From the NCBI GenBank assembly GCA_009695065.1, contig SIBR01000022.1:1-56528 (forward strand): DNA of 56,528 nucleotides, read 5' to 3'. The translations under genes were made by a program, and so were the position numbers. This document shows, one piece after another, positions 49,790 to 56,528 of this stretch (position 1 is the first letter of the stretch; every line of letters starts with the position of its first letter). Source of the stretch: Opitutus sp. GTDB taxonomy: Bacteria > Verrucomicrobiota > Verrucomicrobiae > Opitutales > Opitutaceae. Under the pieces are notes generated by a model. The model made no database searches and was not told where the DNA came from. It saw only the letters and a program-made list of their open reading frames with translations.

Positions 49790-50944
49790 GTGAAGACCCT
49801 CCTGATCACCCTGTTTCTCGCCGCCGCCGTCGCGGCCCACGCCGCCCAACCGCGACCGGACCCGGCGCCGAAGGCCGCGCCGAAAAGCCCCCTGCCCGCG
49901 ATCGCGTTCGACGCCCGCGCGCGGCCCCTGCCGCACGCCCATCAGGGCCCCTTCGTCACGCTGCCCGACGGCGCGATCGTCGGCTGCGACGGCAACACCT
50001 TCCTCCGCAGCACCGACGGCGGAAAAACGTGGGAGTCGCGCGACCTGTTTACCCCCGAACAGGCCCGCACGCTCAACCTCCAGGTGAGCAACGAACGCGC
50101 CCTGCTGCTCACCCGCAACGGCACACTCGTGCTCGGCTGCATGAACCTCAACGCCCGGAAGTGGACGTGGGACCCGAAACTGCACGATGCCCCGGGCGCC
50201 GAACTGCCGACGTGGGTCATGCGCAGCACGGACGGCGGCCGGACCTGGAGCGACGTGCAGAAGCTGCACGACGAATGGACGGGCGCGGTGCGCGATCTCA
50301 TTCAAACGGCATCCGGCCGCCTCGTGCTCACCAGCATGAAATTGATGAACCGGCCCGGCCGCCACACGGTGCTCGCCTACGTCTCGGACGACGACGGCCG
50401 GACGTGGCAGGCCGGCAACCTCATCGATCTCGGCGGCAACGGCCACCACGGCGGCGTGACCGAGCCGACCGTGGTCGAGTTGCGCGACGGGCGGGTGTGG
50501 ATGGTCATTCGCACGAACTGGGGCGAGTTCTGGTCGGGCTACTCCGTCGACAGCGGCCGCTTCTACCGCGTGCTCCAGCCCTCGGGCATCCCGGCGAGCA
50601 GCGCCCCGGCCATCGTCAAACGGCTGGCCAGCGGCCGGCTGGCGATGGCGTGGAATCTGCCCTTCCCCGAGGGCCAGAAAAGTTTTCGGCTGAGCGGCGG
50701 CGACAACGAGTGGTCCGAGGTTCCCGTGAGCAATCATCGCGGCGAACTGGCGTTCGCGCTCTCCAGTGACGACGGGGCCACGTGGACCAAGCCCGCCATT
50801 CTCGCCCGCCGGCCCGGAGCCTCGCTCGCCTACCCGTATATTTTCGAGATCGCGCCCGGCCGGCTCTGGCTCACCACGATGCAGGGCGGCGTGCGGATCC
50901 AGTTCGACGAGGCGGACTTCCTCGCCGCGCCGGCCAAGCGCTGA
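49790..50944 (+). CDS. Secreted BNR/Asp-box (sialidase-like) protein
   Basis: The 384-residue protein starts at GTG 49790 with a signal peptide (KTLLITLFLAAAVAAHAA). Four Asp-box motifs mark a six-bladed sialidase-type propeller: RSTDGGKTWES, RSTDGGRTWSD, SDDDGRTWQA and SSDDGATWTK. The region GGVTEPTVVELRDGRVWMVI is typical of exo-sialidase family proteins of Verrucomicrobia and Planctomycetes. The arginine triad of true sialidases is not clearly complete, so the substrate may be another glycan. It is followed by the large PVC-type cytochrome gene 108 bases on. Confidence 0.8.
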   Translation: MKTLLITLFLAAAVAAHAAQPRPDPAPKAAPKSPLPAIAFDARARPLPHAHQGPFVTLPDGAIVGCDGNTFLRSTDGGKTWESRDLFTPEQARTLNLQVSNERALLLTRNGTLVLGCMNLNARKWTWDPKLHDAPGAELPTWVMRSTDGGRTWSDVQKLHDEWTGAVRDLIQTASGRLVLTSMKLMNRPGRHTVLAYVSDDDGRTWQAGNLIDLGGNGHHGGVTEPTVVELRDGRVWMVIRTNWGEFWSGYSVDSGRFYRVLQPSGIPASSAPAIVKRLASGRLAMAWNLPFPEGQKSFRLSGGDNEWSEVPVSNHRGELAFALSSDDGATWTKPAILARRPGASLAYPYIFEIAPGRLWLTTMQGGVRIQFDEADFLAAPAKR

Positions 50945-51052
50945 CGCGGGTTCGATCGCGACAGGTGGATCGCGGGGACGGCTGTCTGCACGTCGCGCGG
51001 CGAATCCTGCCGGCTTGCTTAGGGCAAATTGTTCCGTCCCCTTTTTCCGACC

Positions 51053-53587
51053 ATGAACGCCGCCCAGCGCCTGCTCCTCATCGCGGCCGCCCTCGCCTGC
51101 TCCGCCCTGCGCGTAGCCGCCCAGATGGGCGACACCCGCGATAAGCCGGGCAGCGTCCAGAAGCCGCCGCCCCCCGAGTGGAACCTCCCCGCTCCGCGGC
51201 TTTCGCCCGAGGAATCGCTCAAGACTTTCCGGCTGCCCCCGGGCTTCCGCATCGAGATCGTCGCCGCCGAACCGCTCGTCCACGAACCCGTCGCCCTCGA
51301 CTTCGACGCCGACGGCCGGATCTGGGTCGCCGAGATGCGCAGCTACATGCCCGACGTCGACGGCAAGGGCGAAAACCAGCGCATCAACCGCGTCGTCGTG
51401 CTCGAGGACACCGACAAGGACGGCCGCATGGACAAGAGCACCGTTTACCTGGACGGCCTCGGCTTCGTGCGCACCGTGAAGGTGCTGCGCCACGGCGTGC
51501 TCATCGGCGACCCGCCCAACCTGTGGTTCACCCGCGACACGAATGGCGATGGCAAGGCCGACGAGAAGACCGCGATCGCGACCGACTTTTCCGCCGCCGA
51601 GCGCAATCCCGAGGAGGGCGGCAACGCGTTGATCTGGGGTCTCGACAACTGGATCAGCGGCTCCTCCTACGGACGCCGCTTCCGCCTGCAGGACGGCAAG
51701 TGGATCGCCGCGCCGGTGGCCGTGCGCGGCCAGTGGGGCCAGAGCATGGACGACTACGGCCGGCTGTACACCAATTCCAACGAGGACTACTTCCGCGCCG
51801 ATCTCATCTCGAATCACTATCCCGCGCGGAATCCGAATCTGGTCCTGCCCTTTCGCTCCGCCCGCGCCGCCAACGGCGTCAACTACCAGGTCGACGCCGA
51901 CCAGTCGGTCTGGCCGATCCGCCCCACCCCCGGCATCAACCGCGGCTACTCGCAGAACCGCCTGCGCCCGGACGGCTCGATGCGGAATTCCGACGCCTCG
52001 TGCGGACCGGCCATCTACCGCGGCGACAACTTCCCCGCTGAATTTTACGGCAATTATTTCAGCGCGGAGCCGGCGGGCAACGTCGTGCGCCGCTCGATCG
52101 TCACGGAGACCGACGGCATCCTCGGCGGCCGCAAGGCCCACGAGGGGAAGGAATTTCTAAGCTCCACCGACGAGCGCTTTCGCCCCGTCAACGTCTACAC
52201 CGCCCCGGACGGCACGCTCTACGTCGTCGACCTCCACCGCGGCATCCTCCAGCACCGCCAGTACATGACGAGCTACCTGCGGCGGCAGATCGTCGAGCGC
52301 GGGCTCGATCAGGGGCTGGGCGACGGCCGCATCTACCGCATCGTCCACGAGTCGAAGAAACCGGGACCGCCGCCCGCCCTTTCGCGGGCCACCACGCCGC
52401 AACTCGTCGCCAGCCTCGCCCATCCGAACGGCTGGTGGCGCGACACCGCCCAGCGGCTGCTGGTCGAGAACGGCGACGCGTCCGCAGCACCGCAATTGCG
52501 GAAACTCGCGCTGGCTCCCTCGACCAGCGAGCCCGTCCGCCTGAAGGCGCTCTGGTCCCTCGAAGGCCTCGGCGCGCTCGATGCGGCCACCGTGGAGCGG
52601 GTGATGGACGACGCCTCGCCGAAGCTCCGCTCGGCCGCACTCCGGCTGGGCGAGCCTTTCCTCGCCGCGAATCATGCCGGGCTCACGGCCCGCGCGCTCA
52701 AGCTCGCCCGCGATCCGTCGCGGGAGGTTCGCCTCCAACTGGCGCTCTCCCTCGGCGAAGCGCCGGCGCCCGTGCGTTTGCCCGCGCTCGCCGGCCTCGC
52801 GCGCGCCGATGCAGAGACGCCCTTCCTGATCGCCGCCGTCGCCGGCAGCCTCGCCGGAAATGAGCTTTCGTTTCTCGAACGCCTGCTGGCCTCGCCCGAC
52901 TGGCGGGAGTCACGCCCCGGCCTGGCGGAGGTGTTGCAAACCCTCGCCGCCGCCATTGCCCACGAAGGCCAGGCCGACCGGCTGGACCGCCTTCTGCAGT
53001 TCGCCACGAACGAATCCGAGCCCAAATGGCAGCGACTCGCGTTGTTGAACGGGATCCGCGGGTCGGGGCTGCGCAACGTCGACGCGCCGCCCGCCGCGCT
53101 CGCGGCCGCCACCAAGGCGGCGGATCCGGAAATCGCGAAGGGCGCGGGCGAACTGATGACCCGCCTGGTCTGGCCGGGAAAATTCGGCGCCGGGCCGGCG
53201 CCGCTTACGCCCGCCGAACAACAGCTGTTTGAAAAAGGCCGCTCCGCCTACACGACCATCTGCGCGGCGTGCCATCAACCGGATGGCCGCGGGCTGGCCG
53301 GGGTGGCGGCGCCGCTGGTCGATTCGCCGTGGGTGCTGGGGCCGGACAAATTTCTCGCGCGGATCGTCCTCAAGGGGAAAACTGGCAAGACGAACGTGAC
53401 GATGCCGCCGCTGGAGATGCTGGGCAACGAGACGCTCGCCTCCGCGCTGACGTACATCCGCCGCAGCTGGGGCCACACCGCGCCGCCCGTGAGTCCCGCC
53501 ACGATCGGCGACATGCGCGAAGCCATCATCGTCCGCAGCGAACCCTACACGGAAGCCGAGCTCGAGGCGCTGCGCACGGTCAGGTAA
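51053..53587 (+). CDS. PVC-type membrane-bound dehydrogenase/HEAT/c-type cytochrome protein
   Basis: This 844-residue exported protein has the three-part plan seen only in Planctomycetes and Verrucomicrobia: an N-terminal beta-propeller of the Piru_Ver type (TIGR02604; PPGFRIEIVAAEPLVHEPVA, FDADGRIWVAEMRSY, VVVLEDTDKDGRMD), a central helical repeat region (HEAT-like, about 450-700), and a C-terminal c-type heme domain with CAACHQ and the likely axial methionine in TNVTMPPLEML. The signal peptide is MNAAQRLLLIAAALACSALR. It probably oxidises a sugar or polyol in the periplasm and passes electrons to heme. The ATG at 51053 was preferred to an upstream TTG. Confidence 0.85.
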   Translation: MNAAQRLLLIAAALACSALRVAAQMGDTRDKPGSVQKPPPPEWNLPAPRLSPEESLKTFRLPPGFRIEIVAAEPLVHEPVALDFDADGRIWVAEMRSYMPDVDGKGENQRINRVVVLEDTDKDGRMDKSTVYLDGLGFVRTVKVLRHGVLIGDPPNLWFTRDTNGDGKADEKTAIATDFSAAERNPEEGGNALIWGLDNWISGSSYGRRFRLQDGKWIAAPVAVRGQWGQSMDDYGRLYTNSNEDYFRADLISNHYPARNPNLVLPFRSARAANGVNYQVDADQSVWPIRPTPGINRGYSQNRLRPDGSMRNSDASCGPAIYRGDNFPAEFYGNYFSAEPAGNVVRRSIVTETDGILGGRKAHEGKEFLSSTDERFRPVNVYTAPDGTLYVVDLHRGILQHRQYMTSYLRRQIVERGLDQGLGDGRIYRIVHESKKPGPPPALSRATTPQLVASLAHPNGWWRDTAQRLLVENGDASAAPQLRKLALAPSTSEPVRLKALWSLEGLGALDAATVERVMDDASPKLRSAALRLGEPFLAANHAGLTARALKLARDPSREVRLQLALSLGEAPAPVRLPALAGLARADAETPFLIAAVAGSLAGNELSFLERLLASPDWRESRPGLAEVLQTLAAAIAHEGQADRLDRLLQFATNESEPKWQRLALLNGIRGSGLRNVDAPPAALAAATKAADPEIAKGAGELMTRLVWPGKFGAGPAPLTPAEQQLFEKGRSAYTTICAACHQPDGRGLAGVAAPLVDSPWVLGPDKFLARIVLKGKTGKTNVTMPPLEMLGNETLASALTYIRRSWGHTAPPVSPATIGDMREAIIVRSEPYTEAELEALRTVR

Positions 53588-53609
53588 GGGCGCGCAGACG
53601 CCGATCCCC

Positions 53610-54078
53610 TTACCGCGCCGCCGCCTTGAGACCCGCGAGGTAGGCGACGAGCGCATGCAGGTCGTCCTCGGGCATCGTTTGATAACGTTGCTTCCGCTTC
53701 GCGATCGCGGCCGGCAGCTTCGCCGCCGCGACGCCCGTGCCCGTGAGAACCCAGGGCAATGTAATTTGCGCCCAAAGTTTCCGCCTCGTCGACGATGACC
53801 TGCCCCGGCAGGCCGACCCGGTGCCGGATCTCGATCGTGATGCCTTTGGCAAGGAGCTGCCGCTGCAGCCGCGACAGTTCCTTCACCGCCGCGGCCTCCG
53901 CCAGCGCCGCGTATTTGACGGCCAGGCCTCCGCCAACGTCGCTGTCGGCGAATACCGGCGGCTGCACGACATGCAGCACCACCACCCGCGCGCTCGCGGC
54001 CCGGACAAGCGCGACCGATTCTGCGATCACCCGGTCGCTGGCCACCGGGAAATCGATCGGAACAAGAACGGTTTTCAT
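53610..54078 (-). pseudogene. Chimera: universal stress protein N-part joined to a cytochrome c tail
   Basis: From ATG 54078 (GGAG upstream) the frame encodes a UspA domain: MKTVLVPIDFPVASDRVIAE, ARVVVLHVV and the end LGANYIALGSHGHG, where the usual nucleotide-binding GxxGxGxxxx(L)xGS continuation should follow. Instead, at about 53733 the sense changes frame and reads GTGVAAAKLPAAIAKRKQRY then MPEDDLHALVAYLAGLK to a stop at 53610, the typical C-terminal helix of a class I cytochrome c. A deletion fusing two neighbouring genes explains this, with the junction at the similar HGHG/TGTG stretch. The uninterrupted first frame continues to 53545 but with nonsense-like sequence. Confidence 0.6.
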
Positions 54079-54337
54079 GAGGCAGGCTCCGACGCGCGGA
54101 GTCGTTTGTGGCCCAACCCTACACGTTTTAACGGGCACCGGCTGCGCGGGAATTGCCATTCCATGGGCATCACTTGCGAAGGCGTGGCCCGCCCGCTTGG
54201 CCGGCGACGAGGCCGCAACGAATGCGCAACCTTGGCCAAGGGAGCCGAAGCGCCGGCGGGGTCCGCTCTTTATCATTGCCGCCCATCGACTTTTTCTGCG
54301 CGACCCATCCTGCTGAATCAGCAAAGACTCCACTCGC

Positions 54338-55732
54338 ATGACTTCCACTCCAACCCGCGTCGCCGTCCTCGGCGCCGGCATCACCGGGCTCACCGCGGCG
54401 TGGCATCTGCGCCGGGCGGGGTTTGCTCCCGTCGTCTTCGAACGGTCCCCGCGCGTCGGCGGAGCGATCGGCGCGCTGCGCCGGGACGGGTGGCTGCACG
54501 AACTCGGACCGAACTCGCTCCTGGAAGGCTCGGCTGAAGTCGCCGCCTTTGTCGACGAGGCCGGCCTGGGTTCGCGCCGCCTCTACGCCGCGCCCGCGGC
54601 CAAGCGGCGCTACGTCGTCCGCGGCGGGCGGCTGGTGGCGATGCCGGCATCGCCCCTCGCGTTCGCGGCGACGCGGTTGTTTTCGTGGCGCGCTAAGCTC
54701 GGGCTGATCGGCGAGCCGTGGCGGCCCCGCGGGGTGGCCGACGCCGAGGAGAGTGTCGCCGATTTCGTCCGGCGCCGGCTCGGACGGGAATTTCTCGACT
54801 ACGCCGTGAACCCCTTCGTGGGCGGCGTCTATGCGGGCGACCCGGAAAAACTGTCTGTCCGCCACGCCTTCCCGAAGCTGCATGCCCTGGAGCAGGAGCA
54901 CGGCTCGCTCATTCGCGGCGCGCTCAAACGCCGGAACGCGAGCGGCGGACCGAAGGGCCGTATCTTCTCCTTTCCCGACGGCCTCGGCGAATTGCCGGCC
55001 ACCCTCGTGCGCCAACTCGGCGACGCCGTGCACCTGGGCACCGAAGTCAAAGCGGTGCGCCGGACGGGAAAAACTTGGGAAATTACCTGCGGCAACGGCT
55101 CGCGAACCTGGACGGAGCCGGTGGCGGCCGTGGCCTGCGCCCTGCCGGCGGATGCGCTGGCGGCCATTGCAATTGAAGGCGTCGCCACCTCGCACCAGCT
55201 GGATGGGCTCCGCGAAATCATCCATCCACCCGTCGCGTCGGTCTTCACGGGCTTCAAGCGCTCCGACGTGCGCCATCCGCTCGACGGGTTCGGCCTCCTG
55301 GTGCCGGAAGTGGAAAAGCGCTCCATTCTCGGCACCCTTTTCTCCAGCACGCTGTTCCCCGGGCGGGCGCCGGAAGGCCATGTCGCCCTGACGACTTTCA
55401 TCGGCGGGATGCGCGCGCCCCAGCTCGCCGGCCGCGACGATCGGGAAATCTTGAGCGTGGTGCAGTCGGAGCTGGCGGCACTGCTCGGCGTGCAAGGCGG
55501 GCCCGTATTCACCCACGTGCAGCGCTGGCCGCGGGCGATCCCGCAATACACGCTCGGCTACCAACGTTACAAGGACGCCATGACGGCCGTGGAGACGTCC
55601 GCCCCCGGCCTTTTCATCGGGGGAAACTGCCGCGACGGCATCTCGCTCGCGAACTGCATCGAATCGGGCCGGCGACTGGCGGAAAAAGCCGGCCATTTCC
55701 TGACCGTCGGGCACCCGGAAGCGGCCCGCTAA
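54338..55732 (+). CDS. hemG: Protoporphyrinogen oxidase (HemY/HemG flavoprotein type)
   Basis: The 464-residue FAD enzyme oxidises protoporphyrinogen IX to protoporphyrin IX, the penultimate step of heme synthesis. The N-terminal dinucleotide fold is RVAVLGAGITGLTAAWHLRR with FERSPRVGGAIGALRRDGW; the substrate region includes LGPNSLLEGS and FVGGVYAGDPEKLSVRHAFP; the C-terminal FAD contact is GLFIGGNCRDGISLANCIESG. Length is normal for the oxygen-dependent HemY class. It starts at ATG 54338. The gap upstream (54079-54337) shows no gene. Confidence 0.9.
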   Translation: MTSTPTRVAVLGAGITGLTAAWHLRRAGFAPVVFERSPRVGGAIGALRRDGWLHELGPNSLLEGSAEVAAFVDEAGLGSRRLYAAPAAKRRYVVRGGRLVAMPASPLAFAATRLFSWRAKLGLIGEPWRPRGVADAEESVADFVRRRLGREFLDYAVNPFVGGVYAGDPEKLSVRHAFPKLHALEQEHGSLIRGALKRRNASGGPKGRIFSFPDGLGELPATLVRQLGDAVHLGTEVKAVRRTGKTWEITCGNGSRTWTEPVAAVACALPADALAAIAIEGVATSHQLDGLREIIHPPVASVFTGFKRSDVRHPLDGFGLLVPEVEKRSILGTLFSSTLFPGRAPEGHVALTTFIGGMRAPQLAGRDDREILSVVQSELAALLGVQGGPVFTHVQRWPRAIPQYTLGYQRYKDAMTAVETSAPGLFIGGNCRDGISLANCIESGRRLAEKAGHFLTVGHPEAAR

Positions 55733-55828
55733 ACCGGTCTCGATCCCCGGCCCCGCCTTGGGCGCACCGATCTGATCGCGATGCCGGCGTCTACCGGAAC
55801 TCCGGGAGTCAAGAGCCTCTCCGAATAA

Positions 55829-56299
55829 GGCAGTTTAGATTGCACAAAGTTTGCCGGCGCCCCCAAGGATGGAGGATGGGGAAAAAGCGGCCCCAATCCA
55901 ACGGACCGGGGCAAACGCGGGGTGCAACGCAGCGTCGTCCCGGAGGCCGCGGGCTTGCCCGTCGGGGTGACGGTGGCCGGGGCCAACCGTCACGACCATC
56001 TCTTGCTGGCCGAAAGCCTGGCCGGCTTGATCGTGCGGCGGCGGCCGCAGGGCCTGCGCCTGGACAAGGGCTACGACTACGCCAGCACGCGCGCGGTGGC
56101 GCGGCGTCTGCGTCTGACGCTGCACCTGCGCACCCGCGGTGTGGAAGCGCGCGCCCGTCGCCGCGGACACCAAGCACGCCGCTGGGTCGTCGAACGCACC
56201 CACTCTTGGCTCACAACCCTTCGGCGTGGCCGTGCGGGAAATCACCGCCCCGCTCGGCCTCAAGCGCAAGATGTCCGACAAATGGATCGCGCACGCTAA
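55829..56299 (+). pseudogene. IS5-family transposase remnant
   Basis: The frame has no start; it opens after TAA at 55826 and reads KSGPNPTDRGKRGVQRSVV, then GLPVGVTVAGANRHD, LRLDKGYDY and ARRWVVERTHSWL, the middle and C-terminal blocks of IS5 (IS427-group) transposases including the catalytic DDE-region GYDY and E in VVERTHSW. After THSWLTT the sequence should continue NRFRRLL but instead becomes unrelated; another frame there reads PFGVAVREITAPLGLKRKMS to the IS630 boundary, perhaps the tail of a different gene. The N-terminal half is missing, so it is inactive. Confidence 0.7.
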
Positions 56300-56300
56300 T

Positions 56301-56528
56301 ACCGTCAGCTAGTAATATTTAGACTTTAAGTTGGGCCAGATTTTACCCAAGTTTTGGCATGGCGGGAAAATTACCGGATTTTGGGGGGCGAAGCGGGTGG
56401 CGGAAGTCGAGGCGGAGTGGTCCAAACCGCAGGAAGCGTGGGCGCGCCGGCGGCTGCTGGTGGTGCGGCTGATTGCCCAGCATGAGCTGACGGTGGCGCA
56501 GATCATGCGGGTGGCGGAGGTGAGCAGG
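56301..56528 (+). mobile_element. IS630-family insertion sequence, 5' end (partial)
   Basis: This 228-base stretch is the inverted counterpart of 1-227. Its terminal part (ACCGTCAGCTAGTAATATTT) is noncoding; the transposase reads rightwards out of the window. It borders an IS5-type remnant on its left. Two such copies facing outwards at the window edges suggest the contig was cut at this repeated element. Confidence 0.75.
56359..56528 (+). CDS. IS630-family transposase, N-terminal part (cut by window edge)
   Basis: ATG 56359 gives MAGKLPDFGG, then the conserved helix-turn-helix region (VAEVEAEWSKPQEAWARRRL) appears in the -1 frame. The transition is at TTTTGGGGGG (56379-56388): slipping back one base on the G-run would produce GGAKRVAEV, restoring the family sequence. 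Programmed -1 frameshifting on such runs is known in several insertion sequences, including members of IS630. The catalytic domain is outside the window, so only the DNA-binding start is seen. Confidence 0.6.

Noticed and set aside
49484..52141. Very long open frame on the minus strand opposite the BNR and cytochrome genes
   Set aside because: The plus-strand proteins have signal peptides, Asp boxes and heme motifs; the minus frame is low-complexity Ala/Gly/Arg sequence.
1..56528. A giant composite transposon bounded by inverted IS630 copies
   Set aside because: The interval contains the essential dcw cluster and topoisomerase genes; outward-facing partial copies at contig ends are better explained by assembly breaks.

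Overview
The window is a 56.5-kb, high-GC chromosomal segment that most resembles a verrucomicrobial genome of the Opitutaceae type. Pointers are PVC-type secreted proteins (a membrane-bound dehydrogenase/HEAT/c-type cytochrome protein, PQQ-propeller and BNR-repeat proteins, Ig-like repeat proteins), a MurC-MurB fusion, a second (topoisomerase IV-like) type II topoisomerase, and mraZ with DNPR-type (meso-diaminopimelate) MurE. This is inferred from gene content; no rRNA or tRNA gene was seen.

Layout. Both ends lie in the 5' part of the same IS630-family insertion sequence, in inverted orientation and reading outwards (1-227 and 56301-56528), so the window is probably a contig broken at a repeat. 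0.4-8.7 kb: topoisomerase IV subunits ParC and ParE on the minus strand, separated by a Gfo/Idh/MocA oxidoreductase, a secreted Dabb-domain protein and an S41 protease lipoprotein, then a frameshifted AsmA-like gene. 8.7-12 kb: a frameshifted secreted M23-like/Ig-like protein, a DsbA-family protein and a TPR protein. 12-17 kb: a complete CUT2-type sugar ABC transporter (ATPase, two permeases, binding protein) with a GxxExxY-gene remnant flanked by inverted repeats sitting exactly between the permeases. 17-20.7 kb: an SGNH hydrolase, short repeats, and a coupled pair of unknown secreted genes.

20.9-41 kb is the centrepiece, an almost complete division and cell wall (dcw) cluster on the minus strand, read mraZ - small ORF - rsmH - ftsL - ftsI - murE - murF - mraY - small ORF - murD - LysM gene - ftsW - murG - murC/murB - ddl - ftsQ - ftsA - ftsZ. 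Its genes are tightly packed, with several GTGA stop/start overlaps, and three TGGG direct repeats with 10-bp period (a MraZ box) precede mraZ. Two small unrecognised ORFs and a LysM gene are wedged into the cluster and are the best candidates for undescribed biology.

41-56.5 kb is an accessory region: a HipA-like remnant, an Ig-repeat pseudogene with several lesions, a VWA/Ig-like secreted protein, a PQQ propeller protein, a DUF1016 remnant, a tandem OsmC-domain protein whose first domain lost both cysteines, a BNR-repeat (sialidase-like) protein, a large PVC-type cytochrome protein, a universal-stress/cytochrome chimera, protoporphyrinogen oxidase, and an IS5-family transposase remnant. A dispersed repeat family built on the octamer CGCTAATC recurs at gene boundaries. 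Several single-base frameshifts (8.3, 8.9, 9.6 kb and the IS630 copies) could be real decay or assembly error.
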